Part shown: positions 45,251-51,788 of the stretch, piece by piece
Layout of the letters: the number at the start of each line of letters is the position of its first letter
Numbering within the stretch: position 1 is the stretch's first letter
Source: an uncultured Flavobacteriales bacterium
GTDB lineage: Bacteria; Bacteroidota; Bacteroidia; Flavobacteriales_D; Crocinitomicaceae
Assembly (NCBI GenBank): GCA_913059205.1
Contig: CAJXRM010000010.1
Location: forward strand, 1-51,788
Direction of reading: 5' to 3'
Length of the DNA stretch: 51,788 nucleotides
Made by a program: the position numbers and the translations under genes
Notes under the pieces: generated by a model
The model's database searches: none
The model's input: the letters and a program-made list of their open reading frames with translations, nothing else
What the model was told of the DNA's origin: nothing

Positions 45251-46072
45251 ATGGAGAAAAAGAAAATACTTTTTATCTCGCAAGAGATATCGCCATTTTT
45301 ACCCAAATCAGAAGTTGGATTAACGGCGAGAAGTTTGTCGCAGGGTGTTCAAGAAGGAGGAAAAGAAATTCGTGCATTTATGCCACGATTCGGTGTGATT
45401 AACGAACGAAGACATCAACTTCATGAAGTTATTCGATTATCAGGAATGAACTTAATCATAGATGATACTGATCATCCATTAATAATCAAAGTTGCATCTA
45501 TTTCTGCAGCTCGAATGCAAGTTTATTTTATTGATAATGACGAATACTTTAGACGAAAAAGTACATTAGTTGATAACGATGGAAAAGAACACAATGACAA
45601 CGACGAACGTTCTATGTTTTTCTGTCGCGGTGTTCTAGAAACAGTTAAAAAATTAGGTTGGCAACCAGACATTATCCACTGTAACGGCTGGATGACTTCA
45701 TTAATGCCATTGTATATCAAGAAATTGTATAAAAACGATCCGCATTTTGCAGAAACGAAAGTGGTTTACAATATGTACAATGAGGGCTTTAACAATAATT
45801 GGGATGCGCGACTAGCTGAAAAACTTAAATTTGACGGATTCGAAGAAGATGTCACAAATGACTTTGCGGATACTTCTTTTGAAAATATTTCTCGAATTGC
45901 AGCAAAATATGTTGACGGTTTGAGCGTTGGAAGTAATGATATAGACCCGAAATTGAAGGCGATATTTGACGAAGCACAATGTGAAAAGTTAGATTATGTT
46001 GCTGAAGAGCATCAAGTTAAAGAAGTTTCGGCATTTTTGGATAGAGTAATTGAAGCAGAAGTCCTTATATAA
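45251..46072 (+). CDS. Stand-alone starch/glycogen synthase N-terminal (GT5) domain protein
   Basis: 273 aa, containing only the N-terminal Rossmann domain of GT5 glycogen/starch synthases (KKILFISQEISPFLPKSEVGLTARSLSQGVQEGGKEIRAFMPRFGVINERR). The ADP-glucose loop usually KxGGL reads KSEVGL at 19-24. The conserved DIIHCNGWMTSLMPLYIKK corresponds to the HxHDW region with His-to-Asn change. The C-terminal nucleotide-binding domain with the catalytic Glu pair is absent, so it is unlikely to polymerise glucose alone. Homologues lie beside panC and DUF4270/glmS in other Bacteroidota. The length looks natural, with the next gene starting 1 base after the stop. Confidence 0.82.
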   Translation: MEKKKILFISQEISPFLPKSEVGLTARSLSQGVQEGGKEIRAFMPRFGVINERRHQLHEVIRLSGMNLIIDDTDHPLIIKVASISAARMQVYFIDNDEYFRRKSTLVDNDGKEHNDNDERSMFFCRGVLETVKKLGWQPDIIHCNGWMTSLMPLYIKKLYKNDPHFAETKVVYNMYNEGFNNNWDARLAEKLKFDGFEEDVTNDFADTSFENISRIAAKYVDGLSVGSNDIDPKLKAIFDEAQCEKLDYVAEEHQVKEVSAFLDRVIEAEVLI

Positions 46073-46073
46073 A

Positions 46074-47387
46074 ATGATGAATAAAAACCCATTTTTGTGG
46101 CGGAAAGGCATTGTCCTTTCCGCTACTTTTTTAATGTGCTTGGTAGTTGTATTTTCTTGTAAAAAGAAGGAAAGTCCAATTGGACAAAACAATATTGATC
46201 AAGATCAATTGTTACTTTCTGCAGGAATTGACACTTTCTCTTTAAAAACTTACAATTATCTGGATGATTCAATTATTACCGATAATGCAGCCTTCGGACT
46301 ACTTGGGTCATATGTTGATCCCGTTTTCGGCAATGTAAATGCAGAAATTTATACTCAATTCAGACTGGAAGGATTTAATCCAGATTTTGGAAACATAAAT
46401 ACAATTGTAGTTGATTCATTTGTCCTGGCATTAGAATACATCGGCTATTACGGTAAAAAAGGATATCAAAATTTTGAAGTTTATGAACTTGGAGAAGAAT
46501 TACATCTTGATTCTACCTATTATTCATTTACAACTAAACCGCATAAAACAAATGTGAATCTTGTCGCTCCTGGAAAAGGAACGAAATATTTAGATCCTTC
46601 AAAGATTACAGTATTAAACAATGATACGATTGATCCTCAGTTACGCCTACAATTAAGCACTTCACGTGCAAAAACGATGTTGATTGATGCTATGTCTGGA
46701 GGTACTGACTTCGCAACAAATGAAGGGTTTTCTTCTTATTTTAATGGTCTGCATATAAAAACAAACAATATCCAATCTTCAGGAGAAGGTGGCGTATTTT
46801 ACTTTAATTTAAATGATCCTGCTTCCAAATTGACAATTTATTATCGACAAGCTGGAGTGAAAAAAACATTCAACTTCCTTATCAATTCGAATTGTGCGGA
46901 TTTTAATCACGTAGATATTGATAATTCGATGACACGCGTTGAAACTGTTAACAATGATACAATTTCAGGTCAGGTTCAATTTTATTCTCAAGCTTTCGGC
47001 AGTCGTGGAGTTATTGAAATTCCCGGGCTCTCAAACATTCCTTCAACGGCAGTTATACACAAGGCTGTCTTAGATCTTCCTGTTGCTTATCAAGATGGGA
47101 ATGAATATTCTCCTGGCTATGATATTTCTGTTGCCACTCGTTTGGATGATGGCACGGATAATTTATACAGTGTTAATGTGAATGGAGTTTTCGATACGTA
47201 CCGCAAATCATTTAGAATTGATTTACGTGCGTATGTGCAAGCAATTGTCAACAAATCTGTGCCTAATAGCGGCTTAATCGTTGCTCCATTGCTTCACAAC
47301 ACAACATCAGACCGTATTATTTTTAACGGTCCGAGCACTACCAATAAAAACAAACCTAAGATTAGTATTTTATACACTGAATTCTAA
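46074..47387 (+). CDS. DUF4270 outer-surface or periplasmic lipoprotein
   Basis: 438 aa from the ATG at 46074, one base after the preceding stop. A lipoprotein signal (FLMCLVVVFSCKKKES, lipobox VFSC) is followed by a large beta-rich domain of the DUF4270 type (DTFSLKTYNYLDDSIITDNAAFGLLGSYVDPVFGNVNAEIYTQFRLEG; ending ...SDRIIFNGPSTTNKNKPKISILYTEF). The function of DUF4270 is not established. The gene lies between the GT5 half-protein and glmS, and 11 bases before glmS, so the three are probably co-transcribed. Confidence 0.88.
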   Translation: MMNKNPFLWRKGIVLSATFLMCLVVVFSCKKKESPIGQNNIDQDQLLLSAGIDTFSLKTYNYLDDSIITDNAAFGLLGSYVDPVFGNVNAEIYTQFRLEGFNPDFGNINTIVVDSFVLALEYIGYYGKKGYQNFEVYELGEELHLDSTYYSFTTKPHKTNVNLVAPGKGTKYLDPSKITVLNNDTIDPQLRLQLSTSRAKTMLIDAMSGGTDFATNEGFSSYFNGLHIKTNNIQSSGEGGVFYFNLNDPASKLTIYYRQAGVKKTFNFLINSNCADFNHVDIDNSMTRVETVNNDTISGQVQFYSQAFGSRGVIEIPGLSNIPSTAVIHKAVLDLPVAYQDGNEYSPGYDISVATRLDDGTDNLYSVNVNGVFDTYRKSFRIDLRAYVQAIVNKSVPNSGLIVAPLLHNTTSDRIIFNGPSTTNKNKPKISILYTEF

Positions 47388-47398
47388 ATTTTTCATTT

Positions 47399-49243
47399 AT
47401 GTGTGGAATTGTTGCATATATCGGTCATAAAGAGGCTTATCCTATTATAGTTAAAGGGTTAAAACGACTTGAATACAGAGGGTACGATAGCGCTGGAGTT
47501 GCTTTGTTGAATCAAAGTGGAATGACTATTTTCAAAAAGCAAGGTAAAGTTGCCAATTTAGAGGCTGAAGTGGATGGGAAAGATTTTTCTGGACATGCTG
47601 GAATTGGACATACCCGTTGGGCGACACATGGAGAACCAAATGACGTAAATGCTCATCCACATTATTCGGAAGATGGGAAAATCGCATTAATTCACAATGG
47701 TATTATTGAGAATTATGATTCATTAAAGCGTGAATTAATCAACATTGGGTATACGTTCAAAAGTGAAACAGATACTGAGGTGTTGACTTACCTTATAGAT
47801 GACATTAAGAAAAAGTCCAACGTTTCTATCGCTGAAGCAGTTCGATTGGCATTGCATCAAGTAGTAGGTGCGTACGCAATCGTTGTTCTAAGTGAAGAAA
47901 ATCCAAATCAATTGGTTGCTGCTAGAAAAAGTAGTCCTCTTGTTGTTGGTATTGGAAGGGAAGGTGATTTTTATTTGGCTTCTGACGCTACACCAATAGT
48001 GGAATACACGAAGCGCGTTGTCTACATGGAAGATGAAGAAATTGCCGTTGTTGATTTGAAGGATGGTTTGAAGCTTTACAGCATGGATGATGTGGCAAAA
48101 ACTCCTTACGTACAAGAGTTGGAAATTCAACTTGAAGCACTTGAAAAAGGTGGTTACGAGCACTTTATGCTAAAAGAAATACACGAGCAACCTCGTTCAA
48201 TAAAGGATTGTTTCCGTGGAAGATTAAATGCGCAAGAAGGTTGGGTTAATCTTGGAGGCGTTAAGGATTATGAGGATAAAATGGCAAATGCCAACCGAAT
48301 AATTATGATTGCATGTGGAACTTCATGGCATGCAGCATTGGTTGGTGAATACCTTTTTGAAGACTTAGCTCGGATAAATGTAGAGGTTGAATACGCCAGT
48401 GAATTTAGATACCGCAATCCTATAATTAGTGAAAAAGATGTCGTAATCGCCATTTCACAATCTGGTGAAACAGCAGACACTCTGGCTGCTTTAGAATTAG
48501 CAAAATCTAGAGGAGCAACCATATTAGGTATCTGCAACGTAGTTGGATCTTCTATTTCTCGCATTACAGATGCCGGTTCTTACACTCATGCTGGTCCAGA
48601 AATTGGCGTTGCATCTACAAAAGCATTTACTGCTCAAGTTACTGTGTTAACACTAATGGCGCTTGCTCTTGCGAAGAAAAAAGGAACTCTAAGTGATTCT
48701 AAATTCCGAGGTATTTTATCAGAGTTAGAAGCTATTCCTGGAAAAGTTGAACAAATTCTAGAGAAAAATGACATTATTAAGTCAATTGCTTTTCAATATA
48801 AAGACGCTAGAAATGCTCTCTATTTAGGACGTGGAAGTTCTTTCCCAGTTGCATTGGAAGGTGCTTTGAAGTTAAAGGAAATATCTTATATCCACGCTGA
48901 AGGATATCCTGCCGCTGAAATGAAACACGGACCAATTGCCTTAATTGATGAGGAAATGCCTGTATACGTTATTGCTACTAAAGGAACTTCTTACGAAAAA
49001 GTAGTAAGTAATATCCAAGAGGTAAAAGCGCGAAAAGGAAAAATTATAGCTATCGTTACGGAAGGTGATGTACAAGTCAAAGAAATAGCTGATTACATTA
49101 TTGAAATTCCTGAAACAGATGAAAATCTTGTTCCGCTCTTGGCAACAATTCCGTTACAACTTTTGTCTTATCACACCGCTGTTATGAGAGAATGCAATGT
49201 TGATCAACCAAGAAACTTAGCGAAATCAGTAACAGTAGAATAA
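47399..49243 (+). CDS. glmS: Glutamine-fructose-6-phosphate aminotransferase (isomerizing)
   Basis: 614 aa. The nucleophile Cys2 (Cys1 after Met removal) in MCGIVAYIG begins the class II amidotransferase domain, with LEYRGYDSAGVAL and GIGHTRWATHGEPNDVNAHPH following. Two SIS domains bind the sugar phosphate (GTSWHAAL...SQSGETADTL; then ARNALYLGRGSSFPVALEGALKLKEISYIHAEGYPAAEMKHGPIALI). It makes glucosamine-6-phosphate for peptidoglycan and LPS. No riboswitch or ribozyme is visible; only 11 bases separate it from the upstream gene. Its stop overlaps the next start by one base. Confidence 0.97.
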   Translation: MCGIVAYIGHKEAYPIIVKGLKRLEYRGYDSAGVALLNQSGMTIFKKQGKVANLEAEVDGKDFSGHAGIGHTRWATHGEPNDVNAHPHYSEDGKIALIHNGIIENYDSLKRELINIGYTFKSETDTEVLTYLIDDIKKKSNVSIAEAVRLALHQVVGAYAIVVLSEENPNQLVAARKSSPLVVGIGREGDFYLASDATPIVEYTKRVVYMEDEEIAVVDLKDGLKLYSMDDVAKTPYVQELEIQLEALEKGGYEHFMLKEIHEQPRSIKDCFRGRLNAQEGWVNLGGVKDYEDKMANANRIIMIACGTSWHAALVGEYLFEDLARINVEVEYASEFRYRNPIISEKDVVIAISQSGETADTLAALELAKSRGATILGICNVVGSSISRITDAGSYTHAGPEIGVASTKAFTAQVTVLTLMALALAKKKGTLSDSKFRGILSELEAIPGKVEQILEKNDIIKSIAFQYKDARNALYLGRGSSFPVALEGALKLKEISYIHAEGYPAAEMKHGPIALIDEEMPVYVIATKGTSYEKVVSNIQEVKARKGKIIAIVTEGDVQVKEIADYIIEIPETDENLVPLLATIPLQLLSYHTAVMRECNVDQPRNLAKSVTVE

Positions 49244-49593
49244 TGGATGTATCACTTTCAAATAAGCATAAAGACTTCTTTGAAAACGTATTCGATGTTG
49301 TACGGTTAATTCCGCAAGGCAGAGTTACTTCTTATGGTGCAATTGCTAAATACCTTGGAACTCCCAAATCAAGTAGAATGGTTGGATGGGCGATGAACGC
49401 ATCCCATAAATATGCCGATATTCCGGCACACAGGGTTGTGAATCGAAATGGGATTCTGACTGGTAAGTTTCATTTTAGTGACGTGAATGAAATGGAGAAC
49501 AGATTATCCAAAGAGAATATCCAAGTGAAAAATGATAAAATTATTGATTTTAAACTAGTGTATTGGGATCCAACAATTGAATTGCAGCTCTAA
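49243..49593 (+). CDS. Alkyltransferase-like protein (MGMT family, catalytic Cys replaced by Ala)
   Basis: 116 aa, the C-terminal DNA-binding domain of O6-alkylguanine-DNA alkyltransferases. The helix-turn-helix with RVTSYGAIAKYLG and the Arg finger R45 (SSRMVGWAM) are present, but the PCHRV active site reads PAHRV (A62, H63, R64). Relatives without the Cys (ATL proteins) bind alkylated guanine and flag it for nucleotide excision repair instead of repairing it directly. Cytoplasmic. The ATG shares a base with the glmS stop (TAATG), so it is translated with glmS. Its end overlaps the convergent lipoprotein gene by 4 bases. Confidence 0.88.
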   Translation: MDVSLSNKHKDFFENVFDVVRLIPQGRVTSYGAIAKYLGTPKSSRMVGWAMNASHKYADIPAHRVVNRNGILTGKFHFSDVNEMENRLSKENIQVKNDKIIDFKLVYWDPTIELQL

Positions 49594-49841
49594 TTTGAAA
49601 AGACTTCTTTAAGGAATAATTGTTCATTTCCAGACAATCTTGCCAACAAATTTATTTCGTTGTAAATTTCTCTTTCTTCCACGCTGGATATTTCACCAGA
49701 GTACATCAAATCATTTGATTTCAATCCAGTCAATCGTGCTTTTAAAGTCTTTCCTTCCTTCAAGCACTCCTCATATTCTGAGGTACAAGAAGTCAGTGAA
49801 AAGAAAAATCCAATAAAAACAACTAGTAATGTTAGTTTCAT
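49590..49841 (-). CDS. Small hypothetical lipoprotein
   Basis: 83 aa with signal peptide and lipobox (VVFIGFFFSLTSC, cleavage before Cys19). The mature roughly 64 residues are Glu/Lys-rich and helical (EEREIYNEINLLARL). I do not recognise the family. It is convergent with the ATL gene, overlapping it by 4 bases, and has 142 bases of non-coding sequence upstream before the divergent SDR gene. Confidence 0.72.
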   Translation of the reverse strand: MKLTLLVVFIGFFFSLTSCTSEYEECLKEGKTLKARLTGLKSNDLMYSGEISSVEEREIYNEINLLARLSGNEQLFLKEVFSN

Positions 49842-49971
49842 AACACAAATTTACGGCGAGTTAAATAAGTAAACAAAAAATTCGTTCAGCCGACTCCCAT
49901 AAATATTCATTTAAAATGCACAACTCTTCATAATAATTTCTAGAAGCCGATTCACTAACCATTAAACATCT

Positions 49972-49979
49972 TATCTTCG
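49972..49979 (+). promoter_or_regulatory. Near-consensus -7 element (TATCTTCG), possible leaderless start
   Basis: One mismatch to TAnnTTTG, ending exactly 4 bases before the ATG at 49984. The same spacing is seen at the truncated haemoglobin and rbfA starts. Confidence 0.35.
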
Positions 49980-49983
49980 TAAT

Positions 49984-51021
49984 ATGATTTATGTAACAGG
50001 CGGTACTGGATTACTTGGCAGTCATCTCTTAATTGATTTAACGCGTGAAAACCAACCTATCAGGGCCATTTATAGATCCAAGGAGAAGCGCAAGCAAACT
50101 GAACAACTCTTTAAATATTATTATCCTGATAATTGGCAATCTAAATTTGAACAAATTGAATGGGTACTGGGAGATATTTTAGATGTTCCTTTTCTAAACG
50201 ATTCAATGAAAAATTGTGAGTACGTGTACCATTGCGCGGCTCTCGTATCATTTCACAAAGGCGATTTTAATCAGTTGATAAAAATTAATCGCGAAGGAAC
50301 TGCTAACATCGTAAATGCTTGCCTAAGTTTAGGAATTAAGAAATTGTGCTATGTTAGTTCAACTGCGGCGATCGGTGCTTCGACAGCCTCATCACCCGCT
50401 ATTACTGATGTTACTGAGACTGTTGAAGTAATTTCGGAAAAAACCAAATGGAAAAACACACCTACAACAAGTGGATACAGTATTTCAAAATACAATGCTG
50501 AACGAGAAGTTTGGAGAGGAATTGAGGAAGGCCTGAATGCAGTAATAGTTAATCCATGTGTTATTTTAGGTGCAGGAAACTGGAATGACAGTTCGTTGAC
50601 CATTTTTAGAACTTTGAAAAAAGGACTGAGATTCTATCCTCCTGGAAAAAATGCGACTGTTGATGCGCGGGATGTATCAAATATAATGGTTACACTAATG
50701 AAAGGCGATATTCACTCCGAGCGCTTTTTATGCATCGGTTCGAATCAATCGTTTTACGATTTAATGAATGAGATATCAAAGCAATTGAACGTTAAGCCTC
50801 CCTCGGTGAAAACAAGTCGCTTCTTGGTAGAAATTGCCCGAAGAATCAGCTGGTTTTTCTCAATTTTCAGTTCTAAAAAACCTTCTATTACTAAAGAAAC
50901 AGTTGAAAGTTTATTTGGGGAAAGAACCTACGACAATTCAAAGATAATATCGGAAATTGGTTACACATTCAAGACCTTGGAAGAGACGATCGAAAATGCT
51001 ATCAAAGGAAGGATATCTTAA
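49984..51021 (+). CDS. NAD(P)-dependent extended SDR (epimerase/dehydratase family)
   Basis: 345 aa with the extended-SDR Rossmann motif TGGTGLLGSHL at 5-15, the DILD segment near 65, CAALVSFHKGD, and the catalytic YSISKYNAER (YxxxK). The C-terminus ends in ETVESLFGERTYDNSKIISEIGY, a pattern found in 3-beta-HSD or dihydroflavonol reductase-like members. The substrate cannot be read from sequence. It is monocistronic and convergent, with a 4-base overlap, with the truncated YD-repeat gene. Confidence 0.87.
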   Translation: MIYVTGGTGLLGSHLLIDLTRENQPIRAIYRSKEKRKQTEQLFKYYYPDNWQSKFEQIEWVLGDILDVPFLNDSMKNCEYVYHCAALVSFHKGDFNQLIKINREGTANIVNACLSLGIKKLCYVSSTAAIGASTASSPAITDVTETVEVISEKTKWKNTPTTSGYSISKYNAEREVWRGIEEGLNAVIVNPCVILGAGNWNDSSLTIFRTLKKGLRFYPPGKNATVDARDVSNIMVTLMKGDIHSERFLCIGSNQSFYDLMNEISKQLNVKPPSVKTSRFLVEIARRISWFFSIFSSKKPSITKETVESLFGERTYDNSKIISEIGYTFKTLEETIENAIKGRIS

Positions 51022-51741
51022 TCGTAGAATTCATAATCCTGAAAACGCAAAATCATCATAAACCCTGTACTTACCTGTTTGGTAATCACAGTCGCTAATA
51101 ATTTCGACTTACTGTTGTAGATTATTTGAATATCCGTGGTAAAAACACCGTCCTTGAAAATATGTTTTTCAATTAAATTACCCAGTTCATCATACCTAAA
51201 CTTAAACTCTTCGATAATTCCTTCTTTTCGATTACTCGTTTTTTGAATGCTCGCCAATTTACCGTGATCGTCATACGCAAAAGTATTGGTGTACGTAGTT
51301 GAGGTCATTCGTATACGCTCTACTTTCTCCACCAAATAACCAATCGAATCATAACGCACAAATTCATCTAAATAGGGCAAGTCGTAATTGTTATATCGTG
51401 TCATTTTCGTTTGATCACCATAATCACTGTATTCAATCCTCTCTTTGTTAAAGGATAATGAACGAACGATTTCGCCTAAAGAATCTATATCTCGCATGTA
51501 CTCTTCAGTAATAACACGGCCTTGGTCATCATATGTGTAATGAATCGTTAAAAATCCATCCATATCTGTCTTACGGTGAGTAACTAATAAATTCTGATGA
51601 TTGTATTCATAAATATTCCACACAGTATCTTTTGTTCCATCAGAAGTATTTGTCTCATAAGATGATTCCAAATGCCCCTCTTTGTCAAAATTATATACGT
51701 ATTTGAACGATGTGGTTTTCATGGCTTCACCCGTCTTTTTG
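51018..51741 (-). CDS. YD-repeat (RHS-like) protein, 5'-truncated by the contig end
   Basis: The 3' part of a gene of unknown full length. Its sequence is made of YD-type repeats of roughly 20-45 residues (TIHYTYDDQGRVITEE, NTFAYDDHGKLASIQK, FKFRYDELGNLIEKH), like RHS/YD-repeat surface proteins that form beta-solenoid shells. The C-terminus is FQDYEFYD. An apparent start (GTG at 51770, giving MGSEMCIRDS) is artificial: those ten residues come from the sequencing adapter at 51742-51788 plus one base. The true N-terminus, including any signal peptide, is missing. Confidence 0.8.
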
Positions 51742-51788
51742 CTGTCTCTTATACACATCTCCGAGCCCACGAGACAGGCAGAAATCTC
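51742..51788. other. Illumina Nextera adapter and i7 index (not genomic)
   Basis: CTGTCTCTTATACACATCT (51742-51760) is the Tn5 mosaic end, followed by the read-2 Nextera sequence CCGAGCCCACGAGAC (51761-51775), an 8-base index AGGCAGAA (51776-51783) and ATCTC, the start of the P7 flow-cell sequence. It is a library artefact that should be trimmed at 51741. Confidence 0.98.

Noticed and set aside
45155..45283. 43-residue N-terminal extension of PanC
   Set aside because: It runs through both divergent promoters and shows no similarity to the family.
47388..47398. glmS ribozyme or other riboswitch
   Set aside because: Only 11 bases lie between the DUF4270 stop and the glmS ATG, so there is no room for one.

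Overview
The window looks like a chromosomal contig from a Bacteroidota bacterium, most likely a Flavobacteriales member (Crocinitomicaceae/Fluviicola-like is my guess, not shown). The reasons are low GC by eye, repeated TAnnTTTG promoter -7 elements, three very large secreted proteins with type 9 secretion (T9SS) sorting domains, a split ATP synthase operon (atpDC only), tandem Skp/OmpH chaperones behind bamA, a long-form PurF, and the panD-panC / GT5-domain protein / DUF4270 lipoprotein / glmS neighbourhood. I see no tRNA, rRNA, CRISPR array, insertion sequence or phage gene. No gene-free stretch exceeds about 300 bases; the longest is about 200 bases (37882-38084). The right end (51742-51788) is not genomic: it is Illumina Nextera adapter plus an i7 index.

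Layout. 1-3.3 kb: an LDH/MDH-fold dehydrogenase with an altered specificity loop and a B12-type radical SAM protein. 3.3-7.5 kb (minus): sulfate assimilation genes cysN, cysD and cysH, with two DUF2061 membrane proteins, a secreted protein and an Rrf2 regulator. 7.6-9.1 kb: divergent corA and truncated haemoglobin. 9.1-14.5 kb (minus): the envelope operon uppS-bamA-skp-skp, then a terminator just ahead of murI. 14.6-16.5 kb (minus): atpD-atpC. 16.5-22 kb (minus): rbfA, a LolC/E-type permease, a large membrane protein and a GT9 glycosyltransferase. 22-24.7 kb: an MsbA-like ABC exporter converging on an M23 peptidase.

24.8-37.9 kb: three giant T9SS cargo proteins (790, 1535 and 1289 aa), interleaved with an atypical SDR, a small lipoprotein-like protein and 3-hydroxyanthranilate dioxygenase. 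38-42.4 kb: purF, an orphan histidine kinase and gpmI packed head to tail. 42.4-45.2 kb (minus): panC, panD, a UPF0104 membrane protein and rfaE2. 45.2-49.6 kb: a GT5 half-protein, a DUF4270 lipoprotein, glmS and an alkyltransferase-like protein. 49.6-51.7 kb: a small lipoprotein, an extended SDR and a 5'-truncated YD-repeat protein.

Most genes are housekeeping or envelope genes. Several recurring themes link them: lipid-linked and LPS precursor supply (uppS, murI, glmS, rfaE2, GT9, msbA), outer membrane assembly (bamA, skp, LolC/E) and T9SS surface adhesins. I do not see a clear-cut undescribed system. The best candidates for a second look are the DUF2061/Rrf2/secreted-protein cassette next to cysHDN, the rbfA-LolC/E junction without a canonical start codon, and a set of promoters placed so close to ATG that the mRNAs should be leaderless.
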